Source of the DNA: an uncultured Prevotellaceae bacterium
GTDB taxonomy: Bacteria; Bacteroidota; Bacteroidia; Bacteroidales; Bacteroidaceae
Reading direction: 5' to 3'
Length of the DNA stretch: 64,000 bases
Assembly: GCA_937898415.1 (NCBI GenBank)
Contig: CALDLA010000050.1
Location: forward strand, 16,481-80,480
The notes beneath the pieces are model-generated. The model saw only the letters and a list, made by a program, of their open reading frames with translations, searched no databases and was not told where the DNA came from. The translations under genes were made by a program, and so were the position numbers. Positions 34,368 to 43,538 of the stretch are shown in pieces (within the stretch, counting starts at the first letter, position 1; every line of letters starts with the position of its first letter).

Positions 34368-35495
34368 ATGAGTAAGAAAGAATACGACCTGCTGGTTGTT
34401 GGGGCTGGCATCTATGGCGCTACGGCTGCCTACAAGGCGAAGCAGGAGGGTAAGCGCTGCCTGGTGATTGATATCCGTCCGCATCTGGGCGGCAATATCT
34501 ATTGTGAGAATGTGGAAGGTATCAATGTCCATAAGTACGGGGCACACATCTTCCATACGAACAACAAGCGGCTGTGGGAGTTCGTGAACGGCATAGTGGA
34601 GTTCAACCGCTATACCAATTCGCCCATCGCGAACTACAAGGGCCGGCAGTATAATCTGCCGTTCAATATGAACACCTTCTATCAGATGTGGGGCGTGTTG
34701 ACCCCTGAGGAGGCCCGCCAGAAAATTGACGAGCAGCGGCAGGATGCCTTGGAGCAGATGAAGGCCGACGGTGTCACGGAGCCCCGGAACCTGGAGGAGC
34801 AGGCCCTGTTGTTGATAGGAAAGGATATCTACGAGACGCTTATCAAGGGGTATACCGAGAAGCAATGGGGCCGCAAATGCACGGAATTGCCTGCGTTTAT
34901 CATCAAGCGTCTGCCCGTCCGCTTCGTTCACGACAACAATTACTTCAGCGACCGTTTCCAGGGTATCCCGATGGGTGGTTTCAACAAACTCATCGACGGA
35001 CTGTTGGAGGGAATAGAGACGCGGGTCAACACCAATTTCTTCGACGACCGGCAGCATTGGGAGGCTTTGGCCGACCACATACTATACACAGGAAAGATAG
35101 ACGAATACTTCGGCTATCGCTTCGGACAGTTGGAGTGGCGCAGTGTACGTTTCGAGCAGGAGACGCTCGACATGCCCAACTATCAGGGCAATGCCGTGAT
35201 GAACTTCACGGATGCCGAGACCCCCTATACCCGCATCATCGAGCATAAGCACTTCGAGATGTTCGGCGACGACGTTTACCGTTGTCCAAAGACAGTCATC
35301 TCCCGTGAGTATTCATCGGAGTGGCATCCTGGCATCGAGCCGTTCTACACGGTCAACGACGAGCGCAACAACCGGCTTTATCTGCAATACAAGGCTTTGG
35401 CCGATCAGGAGCAGGGTGTTACCTTCGGAGGACGTCTGGCCGAATACAAGTACTACGATATTGCCCCCATCATCGAGAAGGTCATGGAGTTTTAG
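34368..35495 (+). CDS. glf: UDP-galactopyranose mutase, 375 aa
   Basis: Flavoenzyme converting UDP-galactopyranose to UDP-galactofuranose, the donor for Galf-containing glycans. The FAD-binding Rossmann motif VVGAGIYGATAA is near the N-terminus, followed by the family signatures HLGGNIY, KYGAHIFHT and YNLPFN, then GYTEKQWG and RFQGIPMGG. Start 34368 (MSKKEYDLL) fits the family and lies 18 bp after the promoter. Its presence implies galactofuranose in the surface polysaccharide assembled by the adjacent GT2 enzymes. It overlaps the convergent acyltransferase by 4 bp. Confidence 0.95.
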   Translation: MSKKEYDLLVVGAGIYGATAAYKAKQEGKRCLVIDIRPHLGGNIYCENVEGINVHKYGAHIFHTNNKRLWEFVNGIVEFNRYTNSPIANYKGRQYNLPFNMNTFYQMWGVLTPEEARQKIDEQRQDALEQMKADGVTEPRNLEEQALLLIGKDIYETLIKGYTEKQWGRKCTELPAFIIKRLPVRFVHDNNYFSDRFQGIPMGGFNKLIDGLLEGIETRVNTNFFDDRQHWEALADHILYTGKIDEYFGYRFGQLEWRSVRFEQETLDMPNYQGNAVMNFTDAETPYTRIIEHKHFEMFGDDVYRCPKTVISREYSSEWHPGIEPFYTVNDERNNRLYLQYKALADQEQGVTFGGRLAEYKYYDIAPIIEKVMEF

Positions 35496-36541
35496 CGGTG
35501 GCATCTCAGACGGTCAACTGCCATTTGGCCGACCGCATAGACGGCAATGAGGATGGCTGCCTTCAACAGTGGTGCCAGTAGGTAGTGGATGCTGAGTGCT
35601 ACGTTGTTGGAGTGTCCGACGACGCTGAAGATGGCCTGGTCGATAAACGACATGAAAAACACGTAGTGAGCCAGGTAAAGGAAGTAGGAACTGCGGCTGA
35701 CGACCGTTGGTATGCGTCTTGGTGTCCATTCCATCAGTCGGCGTCCCAGGTTGATGACAGCCACGGCGCCCGCCAGTCGGAAGGCCAGCATCAGCGAGGA
35801 GAAGACTGCCGTGCCCCAGGTCAGCAACATGGCCACCGCCAATACTGCCGATAACAGGTAGGCTGCTGTCTCTATCCGTCGCATGACGGCGGTCAGTTCC
35901 AGTTTGTTGATACTACAATAGGCACCAAGGGTGAAGAACATGACGGCATAGGCCGACAAGCCCGGCGTAAAGGCACAAACGCCAGACAGATACCAGACGG
36001 TCAGGACGGCCAGTAGCCAACGACCCAAATACCGTACAGCCACGAAGACTATGGGCGACAAGAGTGATAGCACGATGAGGTCGCGCAGAAACCAGAGCGG
36101 CATATTGGCCGGAGCCGTCATCAGTTGCTGGTTGCCCAACCAGTCGGTCTGTACGCCTGCCGTCGTCCAATACGCCCACAGCGTTGTCCAGCTTGCAGTC
36201 CCCAACTTGATGGTCATCAGCAGGTTCCACACGATGTAGGGCAACAGCAGCGTTCTGGCCCGACGTAGTAACTTCTGTCGATATACACGGACGTTCCATT
36301 GGCTGACGTTGGCAAAGAACAAGTAGCCTGACACGATGTAGAACACGGGTACCACCACCTTTACCAGTGTCTGGCTGACCATCAGCTTCAGCAGTTCGTA
36401 GCCGTCGATATTGCCCGACAGCAGCGAGAAGTCGCTGCTCACCGCTCCATAGCTGTGAGCAAATGTCACCAGCACAATCAACGGTAGGCGCAACTGGCTG
36501 ATGATCTCCGACGTCGTAACGCTGCTACCTGCCTTTCTCAT
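35492..36541 (-). CDS. Membrane acyltransferase (acyltransferase-3 type), 349 aa
   Basis: About ten membrane helices with the family pattern: LPLIVLVTFAHSYG (conserved His), VPVFYIVSGYLFF and YRQKLLRRARTLLLPYIVW. Likely O-acetylation of a surface glycan. I prefer Met at 36541 over 36553; both overlap the end of the previous gene (36525), which is another member of the family. Last gene of the minus-strand run from 40835. Confidence 0.85.
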   Translation of the reverse strand: MRKAGSSVTTSEIISQLRLPLIVLVTFAHSYGAVSSDFSLLSGNIDGYELLKLMVSQTLVKVVVPVFYIVSGYLFFANVSQWNVRVYRQKLLRRARTLLLPYIVWNLLMTIKLGTASWTTLWAYWTTAGVQTDWLGNQQLMTAPANMPLWFLRDLIVLSLLSPIVFVAVRYLGRWLLAVLTVWYLSGVCAFTPGLSAYAVMFFTLGAYCSINKLELTAVMRRIETAAYLLSAVLAVAMLLTWGTAVFSSLMLAFRLAGAVAVINLGRRLMEWTPRRIPTVVSRSSYFLYLAHYVFFMSFIDQAIFSVVGHSNNVALSIHYLLAPLLKAAILIAVYAVGQMAVDRLRCHR

Positions 36542-37580
36542 ACTTCGCTCCAAACAAGATGTGTCCTAACAGGGGACTGAGACGGATGACATAGCTTACT
36601 GCCAGACAGAGGCCGACCACTGCCAAGGCCACGGTCAGTCCTACCCCCAGTTCCAGTAGTTTGCTGTTGTAAGCACGGAGCTGAGGCCCATAGCTGGTCA
36701 GGAACCGGGGCAGGAAGAAATAGTGCAGCAGGTAGATGTCGAGCGTGCGCTGCCCGACGAAGGTCAGTGCCGACGGCCTGTCAGGGTAGAATCTCCGGAA
36801 AAGCGTGAATACAATTGTCAGGCCGAACACTCCCCCCACGGCAAAGACGAGGTAGGACAAGACGGCGTTTTCAGCATGAGGTAACAGGGCTATGCCGCTG
36901 AACCCCGCCACGGCCAATGCCATGACGGCTGGACGGTCCGTCCATTTCTGGAAATCAGGAAAATGTCTTCGCACCCACGTACCTATATAAAAGAATAAGT
37001 AGTAGCGCCATGTCATGAAACTGAGCAGTCCCAGCATGTCGGTCACCCAGCGCGACGGTCCGGCGGTAGGCTTCAGGAGGTGGTAGCAGGCATCGTAGCT
37101 GAACGCCGCCACCGAGATGACCACAGCCAATAGGGCGCTCCATCGGCGACCGAGGCGGGCCGACAACAGGTAGAGCACGAAAAACTCAAACAGGGCGAAC
37201 GTGAACCAGTATCCGCCTTTTGTGGCGCCAAGTCGGCTGAAGAAGAGCGGCGGAGGTGCCAATAACAACAGGAAAATAACTGTCGGCACAATCTGTACCA
37301 TCAGCTTATGGCGTGTGACAGGCCAGAAAGGCCGCCCTTCCGAAGGCTGAAAGAGCCATCCGCTGATGAAGAAGAAACAAGGTAGGCGGAACAGGAAGAA
37401 CACATCATTGAACCCCATCCACGAGTCACCCAGACAGAGACCGCAGACATGCGAGTAGACAACGAGTATCATCGTCGTTCCTCGCATGGCATCAATATAT
37501 GCTATGCGGCTTTTAGGTGTACAGGTAGCGCTTGATGCTTCGTTTAGGTGTTTTCTCAAACTCCTCGTTGTGGATTTCAA
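36525..37580 (-). CDS. Membrane acyltransferase (acyltransferase-3 type), 351 aa
   Basis: Signature RIAYIDAMRGTTMILVVYSHV with the family R-G and His, then FRLPCFFFISGWLF and about ten membrane helices. The Met at 37580 makes it overlap the upstream ligase gene by 68 bp. No internal start keeps the conserved RIAYIDAMRG, so the overlap seems real or a non-ATG start is used. It is paired with the acyltransferase downstream; the substrate is unknown. Confidence 0.83.
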   Translation of the reverse strand: MKSTTRSLRKHLNEASSATCTPKSRIAYIDAMRGTTMILVVYSHVCGLCLGDSWMGFNDVFFLFRLPCFFFISGWLFQPSEGRPFWPVTRHKLMVQIVPTVIFLLLLAPPPLFFSRLGATKGGYWFTFALFEFFVLYLLSARLGRRWSALLAVVISVAAFSYDACYHLLKPTAGPSRWVTDMLGLLSFMTWRYYLFFYIGTWVRRHFPDFQKWTDRPAVMALAVAGFSGIALLPHAENAVLSYLVFAVGGVFGLTIVFTLFRRFYPDRPSALTFVGQRTLDIYLLHYFFLPRFLTSYGPQLRAYNSKLLELGVGLTVALAVVGLCLAVSYVIRLSPLLGHILFGAKYEKGR

Positions 37581-39177
37581 TTTCGGTTATCTTTTCATAG
37601 GCAGGTATCATCTGATTCAGGCCGTTGCGGTTCTGTTCCATGATGTTCTTCAGGTCGTCGTTGCTCAGTCCCAGATTCTTCGCTTCATCAAAGTCAGGAT
37701 AGACGAGGGCCACGAGCTTGTTGTCACGCTGTACGACAATGCTTTCAACGACCATGGTCATGGAGTTCAGCTTGTCCTCTATCTCCTCGGGATAGATGTT
37801 TTGTCCGTTGGGACCCAGCAGCATGTTCTTCGAGCGTCCGTTGATGTAGACATTGCCGTAGGCATCCATCGTGCCGAGGTCGCCGGTGTGGTACCATCCG
37901 TCGCAGTCGATGGTCTCGGCGGTTGCTTCGGGGTTCTTGTAGTAGCCCAGCATGACGTTGGGACCCTTGGCTAAGATTTCTCCCGGTACATTCTGCGGGT
38001 CGCGTGAGTCGATTCTGACCTGCATGTGCAGCGCTGCCCGTCCACAAGAGCCGGGAGCGAAGGACTGCCAGTCGGCGTAGCAGATGATGGGCGCACACTC
38101 GGTGGCACCGTAGCCGACGGTGTAGGGGAAGTCGATGCGCTTGAGGAACTGCTCGACCTCCTGGTTGAGGGCAGCACCGCCGATGATGACCTCGTACATC
38201 TGTCCGCCGAAGGCCTTGAGCACCTCCTGACAGATCATCTGGCGCACCTTCCTTGAGATGACCGGCATCTGCAGCAGCAGGCGCATGCGGTTGTTCTGAA
38301 TCTTGGGGAACACCTTCTTGCGGATAATCTTCTCGATGATGAGCGGCACGGCGATGACGATGATGGGCTTGATCTCGCTGAGTGCCTGGGCGATGATGGC
38401 AGGCGAGGGCACACGGTTCAGGTAATAGACGTGGCAGCCGTGCAGGAACTCGAAGATAAACTCAAAGGCCATGCCGTACATGTGGGCCATCGGCAGCATC
38501 GAGATGACGCGGTCGCCTGACTTGATGGTCTTGCCTAATACGTGCTCGGCGAAGTCGTAGTTCGACCACAGGGCACGGTAGGGCAGCATGACACCCTTGG
38601 AGAAACCTGTCGTTCCGCTGGTGTAGTTGATCAGTGCCAGTTCGTCGGGCGACTGCTCTCTATAATAATGTACGTGTTCCTTGCGGAAGTATTTCGGGAA
38701 TTTCTTGCCGTACAGTTCGTTCAGGTGTTCCCGGGCATAGGTGAGCTTGTCGGTACGGCTCACCATGAGCGAGTAGTCGGGGTTGTTGATGATGCCTTCG
38801 AGGGCCGGCATCTGCTGCGGGTCAATGATGGTGGCCACGTGGTCGCCGACGAAGAGCAGTTTGGCCTCAGAGTGGTTGACGATGTTGTGTATCTGTTCAG
38901 CGTTGAACTCATGCAGTATGGGTACGGCGACGGCACCGTAGGTCAGCGTGGCCAGGAAGGCCACGGCCCACTGGCTGGAATTGCGGCCGCAGAGGGCTAT
39001 CTTGTCTCCTTTGACGACGCCAGAGTTTTCGAAGAGTATGTGCAACTTCTCGATTTTCCGCGCCACGTCGTGGTACTGCAGTGTCTGACCCTTGAAGTCG
39101 GTCAGCGCGTCAAGATTCCAATTGTTGATGATGGAAGTCTCAAGTAGTTCGTTGAAGTTAGGAATAATCTCTTTCAT
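37513..39177 (-). CDS. AMP-forming acyl-CoA/acyl-acid ligase, 554 aa
   Basis: ANL-superfamily adenylate-forming ligase. The P-loop-like motif LINYTSGTTGFSKGVMLPY, the A5 motif YGATECAPI, GWYHTGDLG and the C-terminal hinge INGRSKNMLLGPNGQNIYPEEIED are all present. Such enzymes activate fatty acids to acyl-AMP or acyl-CoA. It is a tandem paralogue of the next gene upstream (39189-40835), from which it is 11 bp distant, with long stretches of near-identical protein (HDVARKIEKLHILFENS). Confidence 0.92.
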   Translation of the reverse strand: MKEIIPNFNELLETSIINNWNLDALTDFKGQTLQYHDVARKIEKLHILFENSGVVKGDKIALCGRNSSQWAVAFLATLTYGAVAVPILHEFNAEQIHNIVNHSEAKLLFVGDHVATIIDPQQMPALEGIINNPDYSLMVSRTDKLTYAREHLNELYGKKFPKYFRKEHVHYYREQSPDELALINYTSGTTGFSKGVMLPYRALWSNYDFAEHVLGKTIKSGDRVISMLPMAHMYGMAFEFIFEFLHGCHVYYLNRVPSPAIIAQALSEIKPIIVIAVPLIIEKIIRKKVFPKIQNNRMRLLLQMPVISRKVRQMICQEVLKAFGGQMYEVIIGGAALNQEVEQFLKRIDFPYTVGYGATECAPIICYADWQSFAPGSCGRAALHMQVRIDSRDPQNVPGEILAKGPNVMLGYYKNPEATAETIDCDGWYHTGDLGTMDAYGNVYINGRSKNMLLGPNGQNIYPEEIEDKLNSMTMVVESIVVQRDNKLVALVYPDFDEAKNLGLSNDDLKNIMEQNRNGLNQMIPAYEKITEIEIHNEEFEKTPKRSIKRYLYT

Positions 39178-39188
39178 ATACTTGGGTA

Positions 39189-40835
39189 CTAAGTGTACAG
39201 ATATCGTTTGATGCTCTTTTTCGGTGTCTTGGCAAACTCTTCCTCACGCAGCTGGATTTCGGCGATGCGGCAGTAGCTCGGCAGCCGCTGGTTCAGCTCC
39301 TGCAGGTTCTGCTGCATGACGGCCTCCAGCTCTTCGGGCGAGAAGTCTATCACCTCGTCCTTGTCAGGATGGACGAGTGCTATCAGACGGTTGTCGCGCT
39401 GGATGACGAGGCTCTCGCTGACCATCGGCAAGGAGTTCAGCTGGTCTTCAATCTCCTCGGGGTAGATGTTCTGGCCGTTGGCGCTGAGCAGCATGTTCTT
39501 GATGCGTCCCAGGATGAAGATATGCCCGTCGGCACTCACGGTGCCCAGGTCGCCAGTATGGTACCATCCGTCGGCATCCAGGGCCTGTGCCGTCGCTTCA
39601 GGGTTCTTGTAGTAGCCCGTCATAACATTGGTGCCCCGGGCCAGTATCTCGCCGGGAACGTTCAGCGGGTCACGCGAATCGATGCGTACCTCCATGTGGT
39701 CAACAGGCGTTCCGCACGATGCCGGCACGAAATCCTTGTAGTCGCTGTAGCTGATTAGCGGCGCACACTCGGTGGCACCGTAGCCGACCGTGATGGGGAA
39801 CCCGATGCTGACCAGGAACTGTTCGACCTCGCGGCTGAGTGCCGCACCGCCGACGATGACCTCATAGGCTTTTCCGCCGAAGGCGGCATACACCTGTTCG
39901 CAAATCTTCTCCTTCACTTTCTTTGATACGACGGGCATCTGCAGCAGCAGTCGCATCCGGTTGTTCTGTATCTTGGGGAATACCTTCTTGCGGATAATCT
40001 TCTCCACCACCAGGGGGACGGCGATGACGATGGCCGGTTTGATCATGGCGAATGCTTCGGCGATGATGGCCGGCGACGGCAGACGCGTCAGGAAGAAGAG
40101 GTGGCAGCCTCGGCAGAAACCGTAGATGAACTCCACCGACATGCCGTACATGTGGGCCATGGGCAGTATCGATAGCATGTTGTCCTGGGGCTTCACCGGC
40201 AACCGCCGCATACAGAAATCCAGGTTTCCCCACAGCGTGCGATAGGGTAGCATGACGCCCTTCGAGAATCCCGTCGTACCGCTGGTGTAGTTGATGAGTG
40301 CCAGTTCCTCGGGGTCGTCAACGTGGTAGTTGACATGCTCCGCACGGAAGGCCATGGGGTACTTGCTTCCGAACATCATGTTCAGGTGTTCACGGGCGTA
40401 GGTCAGCTTCTCAGAGCGTGAGACGAAGAGCGAGAAGTCCGGCAGGTTGATGATGCCCTCCAAGTTCGGCATCTCGTTCGCGTCAATCGTCTTGACGATG
40501 TAGTCTCCGACGAAGAGCAACTTGGCTTCCGAGTGGTTGACGATGTTGTGTATCTGTTCGGCGTTGAACTCGTGGAGGATGGGGACGGCCACCGCACCGT
40601 AGGTAAGCGTTGCCAGGAAAGCAACGGCCCAGTGGGCGGAGTTGCGGCCGCAGATGGCTATCTTGTCACCTTGACTGACGTGGCTGTTCTCGAAAAGTAT
40701 GTGTAGCTTTTCTATCTTGCGTGCCACGTCGTGGAACTGTAACGTGACGCCCTGATAGTCTGTGAGGGCGTCGTGATTCCAATTCTCAGTGATGGCCTTT
40801 TGTATATATCCGTTGAAACTTGGCGCTATATCCAT
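39189..40835 (-). CDS. AMP-forming acyl-CoA/acyl-acid ligase, 548 aa
   Basis: Same ANL motifs as its paralogue: LINYTSGTTGFSKGVMLPY, YGATECAPL, GWYHTGDLG and ILGRIKNMLLSANGQNIYPE. The Met at 40835 (MDIAPSFNGYIQ) is chosen because it aligns with the paralogue start and follows a promoter; a longer upstream frame has no family similarity. First gene of an operon containing both ligases and two acyltransferases, which suggests acyl activation for lipid or glycan modification. Confidence 0.92.
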   Translation of the reverse strand: MDIAPSFNGYIQKAITENWNHDALTDYQGVTLQFHDVARKIEKLHILFENSHVSQGDKIAICGRNSAHWAVAFLATLTYGAVAVPILHEFNAEQIHNIVNHSEAKLLFVGDYIVKTIDANEMPNLEGIINLPDFSLFVSRSEKLTYAREHLNMMFGSKYPMAFRAEHVNYHVDDPEELALINYTSGTTGFSKGVMLPYRTLWGNLDFCMRRLPVKPQDNMLSILPMAHMYGMSVEFIYGFCRGCHLFFLTRLPSPAIIAEAFAMIKPAIVIAVPLVVEKIIRKKVFPKIQNNRMRLLLQMPVVSKKVKEKICEQVYAAFGGKAYEVIVGGAALSREVEQFLVSIGFPITVGYGATECAPLISYSDYKDFVPASCGTPVDHMEVRIDSRDPLNVPGEILARGTNVMTGYYKNPEATAQALDADGWYHTGDLGTVSADGHIFILGRIKNMLLSANGQNIYPEEIEDQLNSLPMVSESLVIQRDNRLIALVHPDKDEVIDFSPEELEAVMQQNLQELNQRLPSYCRIAEIQLREEEFAKTPKKSIKRYLYT

Positions 40836-40860
40836 TGCACAATTTTTGAAATTTTGTGCA

Positions 40861-40869
40861 AAGGTACGA
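40861..40869 (-). promoter_or_regulatory. Promoter -7 element for the ligase operon
   Basis: Minus strand TACCTTTGC matches the Bacteroidetes -7 box and lies about 30 bp before the ligase start at 40835. Confidence 0.45.
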
Positions 40870-40906
40870 CGATTTCTGCACATTCGCAAATTTTTTGTGC
40901 AATATT

Positions 40907-42154
40907 TTACTCGTAGCGCATAGATTTTGCGGGATGAATGTGCGAAATGAAGAAACTGGGGATAATCAGAACAGAAATAGTGACAATTAGAGTGGCCACG
41001 TTCAGGACGATGATGACAGGGATGTTCAGTTCCATCGGTGCTTCGCTGACGTAGTAGGTCTGGGGGTCGAGCGCAACCAGTCCCGTGTACTGCTGTAGCA
41101 GCACCAGTCCGATGCCCAGGATGTCGCCCAAAAGTACGCCCCGGCCGATGATGAAGGCCGAGAACCACAGGAATGTATGGCGGATGGTGCGGTTGCGCGA
41201 ACCTAATGCCTTGAGCACGCCGATCATCGATGTGCGCTCAAGGATGATGATGAGCAGTCCGCTGATCATGGTGATGCCCGCCAGGCAGATCATCAGGCCC
41301 AGGATAATCCACACGTTGATGTCGAGCAGTTCGAGCCACGTGAAGATCTGTGGGTACGCTTCATAGATGGTCTGCGACGAGAACAGGCCGTGGTAGCGGT
41401 CCTGGGTGCGATTCACCTTATTTATTATACGCGCGTAAACTTCTTCCAGCCGGTCGAAGTCGGCCACCTGCAGCTCTGCCCCTGAGCATTGCCCCTCGAA
41501 CCATCCGTTCAGCTTGGTGGTGGTGTAGAGGTCGGTATAGCAGAACACCTCGTCAAACCGCGTCATGTTCGTCTGATAGACGCCTTCGATGGTGAAGCGA
41601 CGCGTCCGTACGCTGCCGTCGTCAATGAAGTAGGCGTAGATGCGGTCGCCCGCCTTCACCCGCAGTTTGTCGGCCATCAGCTTCGACAGCAGCAGTTTGT
41701 TGCTGCTGACCGTGTCGCTGAAGACGGGGGCTTCCCCCTCTATCAGGTTCTGCTTGAGGTAGCTCAGGTCGTACTCGGGGCCGATGCCCTTGAAGGCGAC
41801 GCCCAGGAAGTCGTCGTCCGTCTTCAAGATGCCCCGTGCCAGTGCGTACCGTTGTGTGTGGCTCACACCCTCAATGCTGTCAATCACCGCCATCATGCTG
41901 TCGTCGATGCAGATGGGGTAGCTCTCGAAGCTGTTGAGCGAGCCCATGTTCATCACCTGGATGTGGCTTCCGAAGCCTACCACCTTGTCGCGGATGGTGT
42001 GCTTGAATCCCCATACCACGCTGACGGTGATAATCATCACGGCCAGGCCGATGGCCACGCCGATGGTGGCGATATGGATGGCCGGACGGCTCACCTTGCG
42101 GTGGTCGCCCTGGTCGCGGTAGATGCGGCGGGCTATGAATAATGGCAGATTCAT
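40907..42154 (-). CDS. LolC/LolE-type ABC transporter permease, 415 aa
   Basis: FtsX/MacB-superfamily permease: N-terminal helix IATIGVAIGLAVMIITVSVVW, a large periplasmic domain (about residues 45-270), then three C-terminal helices with the conserved IGVLKALGSRNRTIRHTFL cytoplasmic loop. The N-terminal FIARRIYRD motif is typical of lipoprotein-release permeases of Bacteroidetes. It lies 18 bp downstream of the aminotransferase gene; no matching ATPase is in the window. Confidence 0.88.
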   Translation of the reverse strand: MNLPLFIARRIYRDQGDHRKVSRPAIHIATIGVAIGLAVMIITVSVVWGFKHTIRDKVVGFGSHIQVMNMGSLNSFESYPICIDDSMMAVIDSIEGVSHTQRYALARGILKTDDDFLGVAFKGIGPEYDLSYLKQNLIEGEAPVFSDTVSSNKLLLSKLMADKLRVKAGDRIYAYFIDDGSVRTRRFTIEGVYQTNMTRFDEVFCYTDLYTTTKLNGWFEGQCSGAELQVADFDRLEEVYARIINKVNRTQDRYHGLFSSQTIYEAYPQIFTWLELLDINVWIILGLMICLAGITMISGLLIIILERTSMIGVLKALGSRNRTIRHTFLWFSAFIIGRGVLLGDILGIGLVLLQQYTGLVALDPQTYYVSEAPMELNIPVIIVLNVATLIVTISVLIIPSFFISHIHPAKSMRYE

Positions 42155-42172
42155 CGGGCGGGTGTCAGCGGT

Positions 42173-43381
42173 TTATTCTTCTTCGACGACACGGCCGGGA
42201 TAGGCCTCCAGGGCCTTCTTCAGTACGACGAGTGCCCGCTCCAGGTCTTTCTTCTTCAGCACGTAGGCGATGCGCACCTGGTTGACGCCGGCGCCGGGCG
42301 TGGTGTAGAATCCTGCGGCAGGAGCCATCATCACCGTCTCGCCTTCGTAGTTGAACTCTTCCAGACACCACCGGCAGAACTCCTCGGCATCGTCTACCGG
42401 CAGTTTGGCCACCGTGTAGAACGCTCCCATGGGGATGGGTGAATAGACGCCGGGGATGCGGTTCAGACCGTCGATGAGGCACTTGCGCCGCTCCACGTAT
42501 TCATCATAGACGTCGCGCAGGTACTCCTCGGGGGTGTCCAAGGAGGCTTCGGCCACAATCTGGCCGATGAGGGGAGGGGAGAGACGGGCCTGACAGAACT
42601 TCATGACCGCTTTCCTCACCTGCTCGTTTTTCGTGATGAGCGCTCCGATGCGGATGCCGCATTCTGAGTAGCGCTTTGATACGGAGTCAATCAGGATGAC
42701 GTTCTGCTCGATGCCTTCCAGGTGGCAGGCCGAGATGTAGGGCGAGCCCGTGTAGATGTACTCACGGTAGACCTCGTCCGAGAACAGATACAGGTCGTAC
42801 TTCTTGACCAGGTCGCGTATCTGGTTCATCTCGCGGCGCGTATAGAGGTAGCCCGTCGGGTTGTTGGGGTTGCAGATCATGATGGCGCGGGTACGCTCGT
42901 TGATGAGCTCCTCGAACTTCTCGACCTTCGGCAGCGAGAATCCCTCGTCGATGGTCGTCGCAATGGTACGTATCTTGGCACCCGCCGAGATGGCAAACGC
43001 CATGTAGTTGGCGTAGGCCGGCTCAGGCACGATAATCTCGTCACCGGGATTCAGGCACGACAGGAACGCAAACAGCACCGCCTCGCTGCCGCCCGACGTG
43101 ATGATGATGTCCTCAGCCGTCACGTTGATGTTGTACTTGGCATAGTAGTCTACCAGTTTCTCACGGTAGCCTACGTAGCCCTGCGATGGTGAATACTCAA
43201 GGATGTTGCGGTCGATGCGCTTCAGCGCATCAAGTGCAACCTGCGGCGTGGGCAGGTCGGGCTGGCCGATGTTCAGGTGATATACTTTCGTGCCGCGGCT
43301 TTTGGCAGCTGCGGCAAGTGGAGCCAATTTGCGGATGGGCGACTCGGGCATTTCGAGACCGCGAACTGATATCTCAGGCAT
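42173..43381 (-). CDS. PLP-dependent class I aminotransferase, 402 aa
   Basis: Fold type I aminotransferase of the aspartate/alanine/aromatic group. Substrate-loop motif NIGQPDLPTPQ, the cofactor region TSGGSEAVLFAF, NPNNPTGYLYT, SDEVYREYIY, and the PLP lysine K236 in DSVSKRYSECGIRIG. The exact amino donor cannot be read from the sequence. It heads a minus-strand pair with the LolC/E-like permease, behind a -7 box at 43412-43420. Confidence 0.92.
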   Translation of the reverse strand: MPEISVRGLEMPESPIRKLAPLAAAAKSRGTKVYHLNIGQPDLPTPQVALDALKRIDRNILEYSPSQGYVGYREKLVDYYAKYNINVTAEDIIITSGGSEAVLFAFLSCLNPGDEIIVPEPAYANYMAFAISAGAKIRTIATTIDEGFSLPKVEKFEELINERTRAIMICNPNNPTGYLYTRREMNQIRDLVKKYDLYLFSDEVYREYIYTGSPYISACHLEGIEQNVILIDSVSKRYSECGIRIGALITKNEQVRKAVMKFCQARLSPPLIGQIVAEASLDTPEEYLRDVYDEYVERRKCLIDGLNRIPGVYSPIPMGAFYTVAKLPVDDAEEFCRWCLEEFNYEGETVMMAPAAGFYTTPGAGVNQVRIAYVLKKKDLERALVVLKKALEAYPGRVVEEE

Positions 43382-43411
43382 CTTTCTGTGTTAATTTGTC
43401 AATTTCAAGGC

Positions 43412-43420
43412 GCAAAGTTA
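43412..43420 (-). promoter_or_regulatory. Promoter -7 element for the aminotransferase
   Basis: Minus strand TAACTTTGC, about 31 bp before the start at 43381. Confidence 0.45.
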
Positions 43421-43424
43421 CTGA

Positions 43425-43457
43425 AAAATTAAGAATTAAGAATTAAGAATTGAGAAT
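43425..43457. repeat. Short 7-bp tandem repeat (ATTAAGA)
   Basis: About four head-to-tail copies of ATTAAGA, the last reading ATTGAGA, lie between two divergent genes. Such heptad repeats are common in Bacteroidales spacers. Confidence 0.7.
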
Positions 43458-43481
43458 AATTTCTGTTTAAGGGGCTAAAAA

Positions 43482-43514
43482 TTTGCGTTTTTCAGAAATA
43501 ATGCGTACTTTTGC
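43482..43514 (+). promoter_or_regulatory. Promoter for the pseudokinase operon
   Basis: TTTG (43482-43485) and TACTTTTGC (43506-43514) are spaced 20 bp, 25 bp before the start codon at 43539. Confidence 0.6.
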
Positions 43515-43538
43515 CACTCAAAAATCAATAAACGAGGC

